Shown here piece after piece: positions 63,435-64,000 of a DNA stretch of 64,000 nucleotides. The DNA is from an uncultured Clostridia bacterium (GTDB taxonomy: Bacteria; Bacillota; Clostridia; UBA1381), in contig CAKSDE010000008.1 in assembly GCA_934444735.1 (NCBI GenBank), positions 58,529 through 122,528 of the forward strand, read 5' to 3'. How positions within the stretch are numbered: position 1 is the first letter of the stretch; every line of letters starts with the position of its first letter. The translations under genes were made by a program, and so were the position numbers. The notes beneath the pieces are model-generated. The model worked only from the letters and a program-made list of their open reading frames with translations. It was not told where the DNA came from and ran no database searches.

Positions 63435-63475
63435 AAGGTACATGCAATACAGCATGTATCTTTTAGAATATACAT
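63422..63475. repeat. 24-bp inverted repeat over the operon's last stop codon
   Basis: Arm 63422-63445 pairs with 63452-63475 over 24 bp with one G-T; the loop is AATACA. It includes the last four codons and stop of the NERD-helicase gene. No external T-run exists, though TCTTTT lies within the 3' arm. It separates the defence operon from the convergent DUF234 gene, so it may be a bidirectional terminator or a mobile-element scar. Confidence 0.8.
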
Positions 63476-63499
63476 GAAAAACTCAACGATAAAAATATA

Positions 63500-64000
63500 C
63501 TATTGTATCATATTTCTACAATACTTCACCAAACTCACATTCCCCATCTCATAAGCCTTATCAATACAACCTTTTGTAAATCCTGATTTTGAGAAAAGGT
63601 AATAATGTTTTGTTTTATACGAGAACAAGTTACTCCGTTTTACAAGTGTTTCTAAAACGCCAAGGTCAACCTTTTCGTTAGTCCACTTACATTCTGCAAA
63701 AAGTGCTGTGTTTTTATCTTGTTCGCCCATAATATCAATTTCAGTCTGACACTTTTCTTTTGGATCATTGCCCCACCAGCGACCGAGAGCCGTAAACTCA
63801 ACCGGACAGTTGCCGGAAAGGAGCTGTTTCCACAAATACTGTTTACAGATTTCCTCAAAAACCTTGCCCATATAGTCCGAAAGCTGTGGCTCGATACGCT
63901 TATATGCCAAATCTGCGGCGCCGCGGGCGATAATTGAATTATTTTCAAACACGAACCGATACCAAAAGCGGAACATATTATCTTCAATCGAATAAACCGA
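63500..64000 (-). CDS. DUF234-type ATPase, C-terminal nuclease-like part (5' end outside window)
   Basis: The minus-strand frame is open to base 64000, so the gene continues off the right edge; the ATG at 63976 is internal. The visible 166 residues start with YSIEDNMFRFWYRFVF, the typical DUF234 entry motif of AAA ATPases of the MJ/archaeal type. They contain a PD-(D/E)XK-like pattern (CQTEIDIMGEQDKNTALFAECKW: Asp, then Glu-x-Lys). These proteins are frequent in mobile islands and suspected of defence or DNA-processing roles. It faces the DISARM-like operon. Confidence 0.75.
   Translation of the reverse strand, partial: SVYSIEDNMFRFWYRFVFENNSIIARGAADLAYKRIEPQLSDYMGKVFEEICKQYLWKQLLSGNCPVEFTALGRWWGNDPKEKCQTEIDIMGEQDKNTALFAECKWTNEKVDLGVLETLVKRSNLFSYKTKHYYLFSKSGFTKGCIDKAYEMGNVSLVKYCRNMIQ

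Larger units (their letters stand above)
48337..64000. mobile_element. tRNA-Ser-integrated genomic island (right end outside window)
   Basis: A tyrosine recombinase and an excisionase-type HTH gene lie directly 3' of tRNA-Ser(CGA), facing it, which is the classic arrangement of an integrative element. The cargo is a probable DUF6076 protein, a DISARM-like defence operon and a DUF234 ATPase/nuclease gene. No phage structural, conjugation or replication genes are seen in this part. The start is set at the T-arm of the tRNA. The second attachment repeat was not found, so the element extends past the right edge or the repeat is short. Confidence 0.7.

Noticed and set aside
63500..63976. Complete 158-residue protein
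   Set aside because: The frame stays open past the ATG at 63976 to the window edge with matching DUF234 residues, so it is a truncated larger gene.
48337..64000. Prophage or conjugative element
   Set aside because: No capsid, portal, tail, relaxase, VirB4/VirD4 or replication genes seen; only int/xis and cargo, so called a genomic island.

Overview
This window looks like a chromosomal segment of an anaerobic, spore-forming, Gram-positive member of the Clostridia, probably a gut polysaccharide degrader. The evidence is spoVAD/spoVAE, S-layer-homology (SLH) and copper-amine-oxidase 'stalk' surface proteins, strong sigma-A promoters with AT-rich spacers, many short hairpin-plus-T-run terminators, and a fucose theme that recurs at several places. 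A Monoglobus-like pectin or fucose degrader would fit, but that placement is inference from gene content only.

Layout. 1-3.7 kb: the 3' part of a GH141-like beta-helix enzyme and a GH3 enzyme. 3.9-11.2 kb: a PucR-type regulator, ftsE-ftsX, an EnvC/PcsB-like M23 protein, a C-terminal processing protease and an SLH protein, i.e. a cell-wall remodelling cluster. 11.3-15.2 kb: an AI-2E family permease and two flavoproteins. 15.3-18.5 kb: fucU and two stalk-domain secreted proteins. 18.9-28.1 kb: a bacterial microcompartment (BMC) operon with class II aldolase, PduO, PduP, zinc alcohol dehydrogenase, four single-domain shell proteins, PduL, a vertex protein, PduS and PduT. DeoR and AraC regulators follow. 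No diol dehydratase is present, so the locus reads as a lactaldehyde-dismutating fucose/rhamnose BMC. 30-32.9 kb: trkA-trkH potassium uptake. 32.9-39.8 kb: TetR, then an MMPL transporter coupled to a giant GLUG/coiled-coil surface protein. 39.8-45.2 kb: DeoR, YgjV, spoVAD-spoVAE, pyrophosphatase and a GH151-like putative alpha-L-fucosidase. 45.3-48.4 kb: tRNA-fMet, tRNA-Arg(CCT), an SLH/stalk protein, a degenerate tRNA-Ser-like gene and an intact tRNA-Ser(CGA).

48.3 kb to the right edge is an integrative element inserted at tRNA-Ser(CGA). It carries a tyrosine recombinase, an excisionase-type HTH protein, a probable DUF6076 protein and a six-gene defence module: Vsr-like nuclease, C5-cytosine methyltransferase, DrmE-like protein, DrmA helicase, DrmB (DUF1998) and a NERD-nuclease/SF1-helicase fusion. 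The core matches class 2 DISARM, but the phospholipase-D-type DrmC is missing. A NERD-helicase overlaps drmB where an accessory gene would be expected, and a zinc-less Vsr-like nuclease leads the operon. This is the best candidate for an undescribed system. A long near-perfect palindrome closes the operon, and a DUF234-type ATPase/nuclease gene runs off the right edge.

The fucose thread may link distant genes: GH141-like and GH151-like enzymes could release fucose, FucU would interconvert its anomers, the aldolase would split fuculose-1-phosphate, and the BMC would handle the toxic lactaldehyde. Fucose isomerase and kinase are not in the window.
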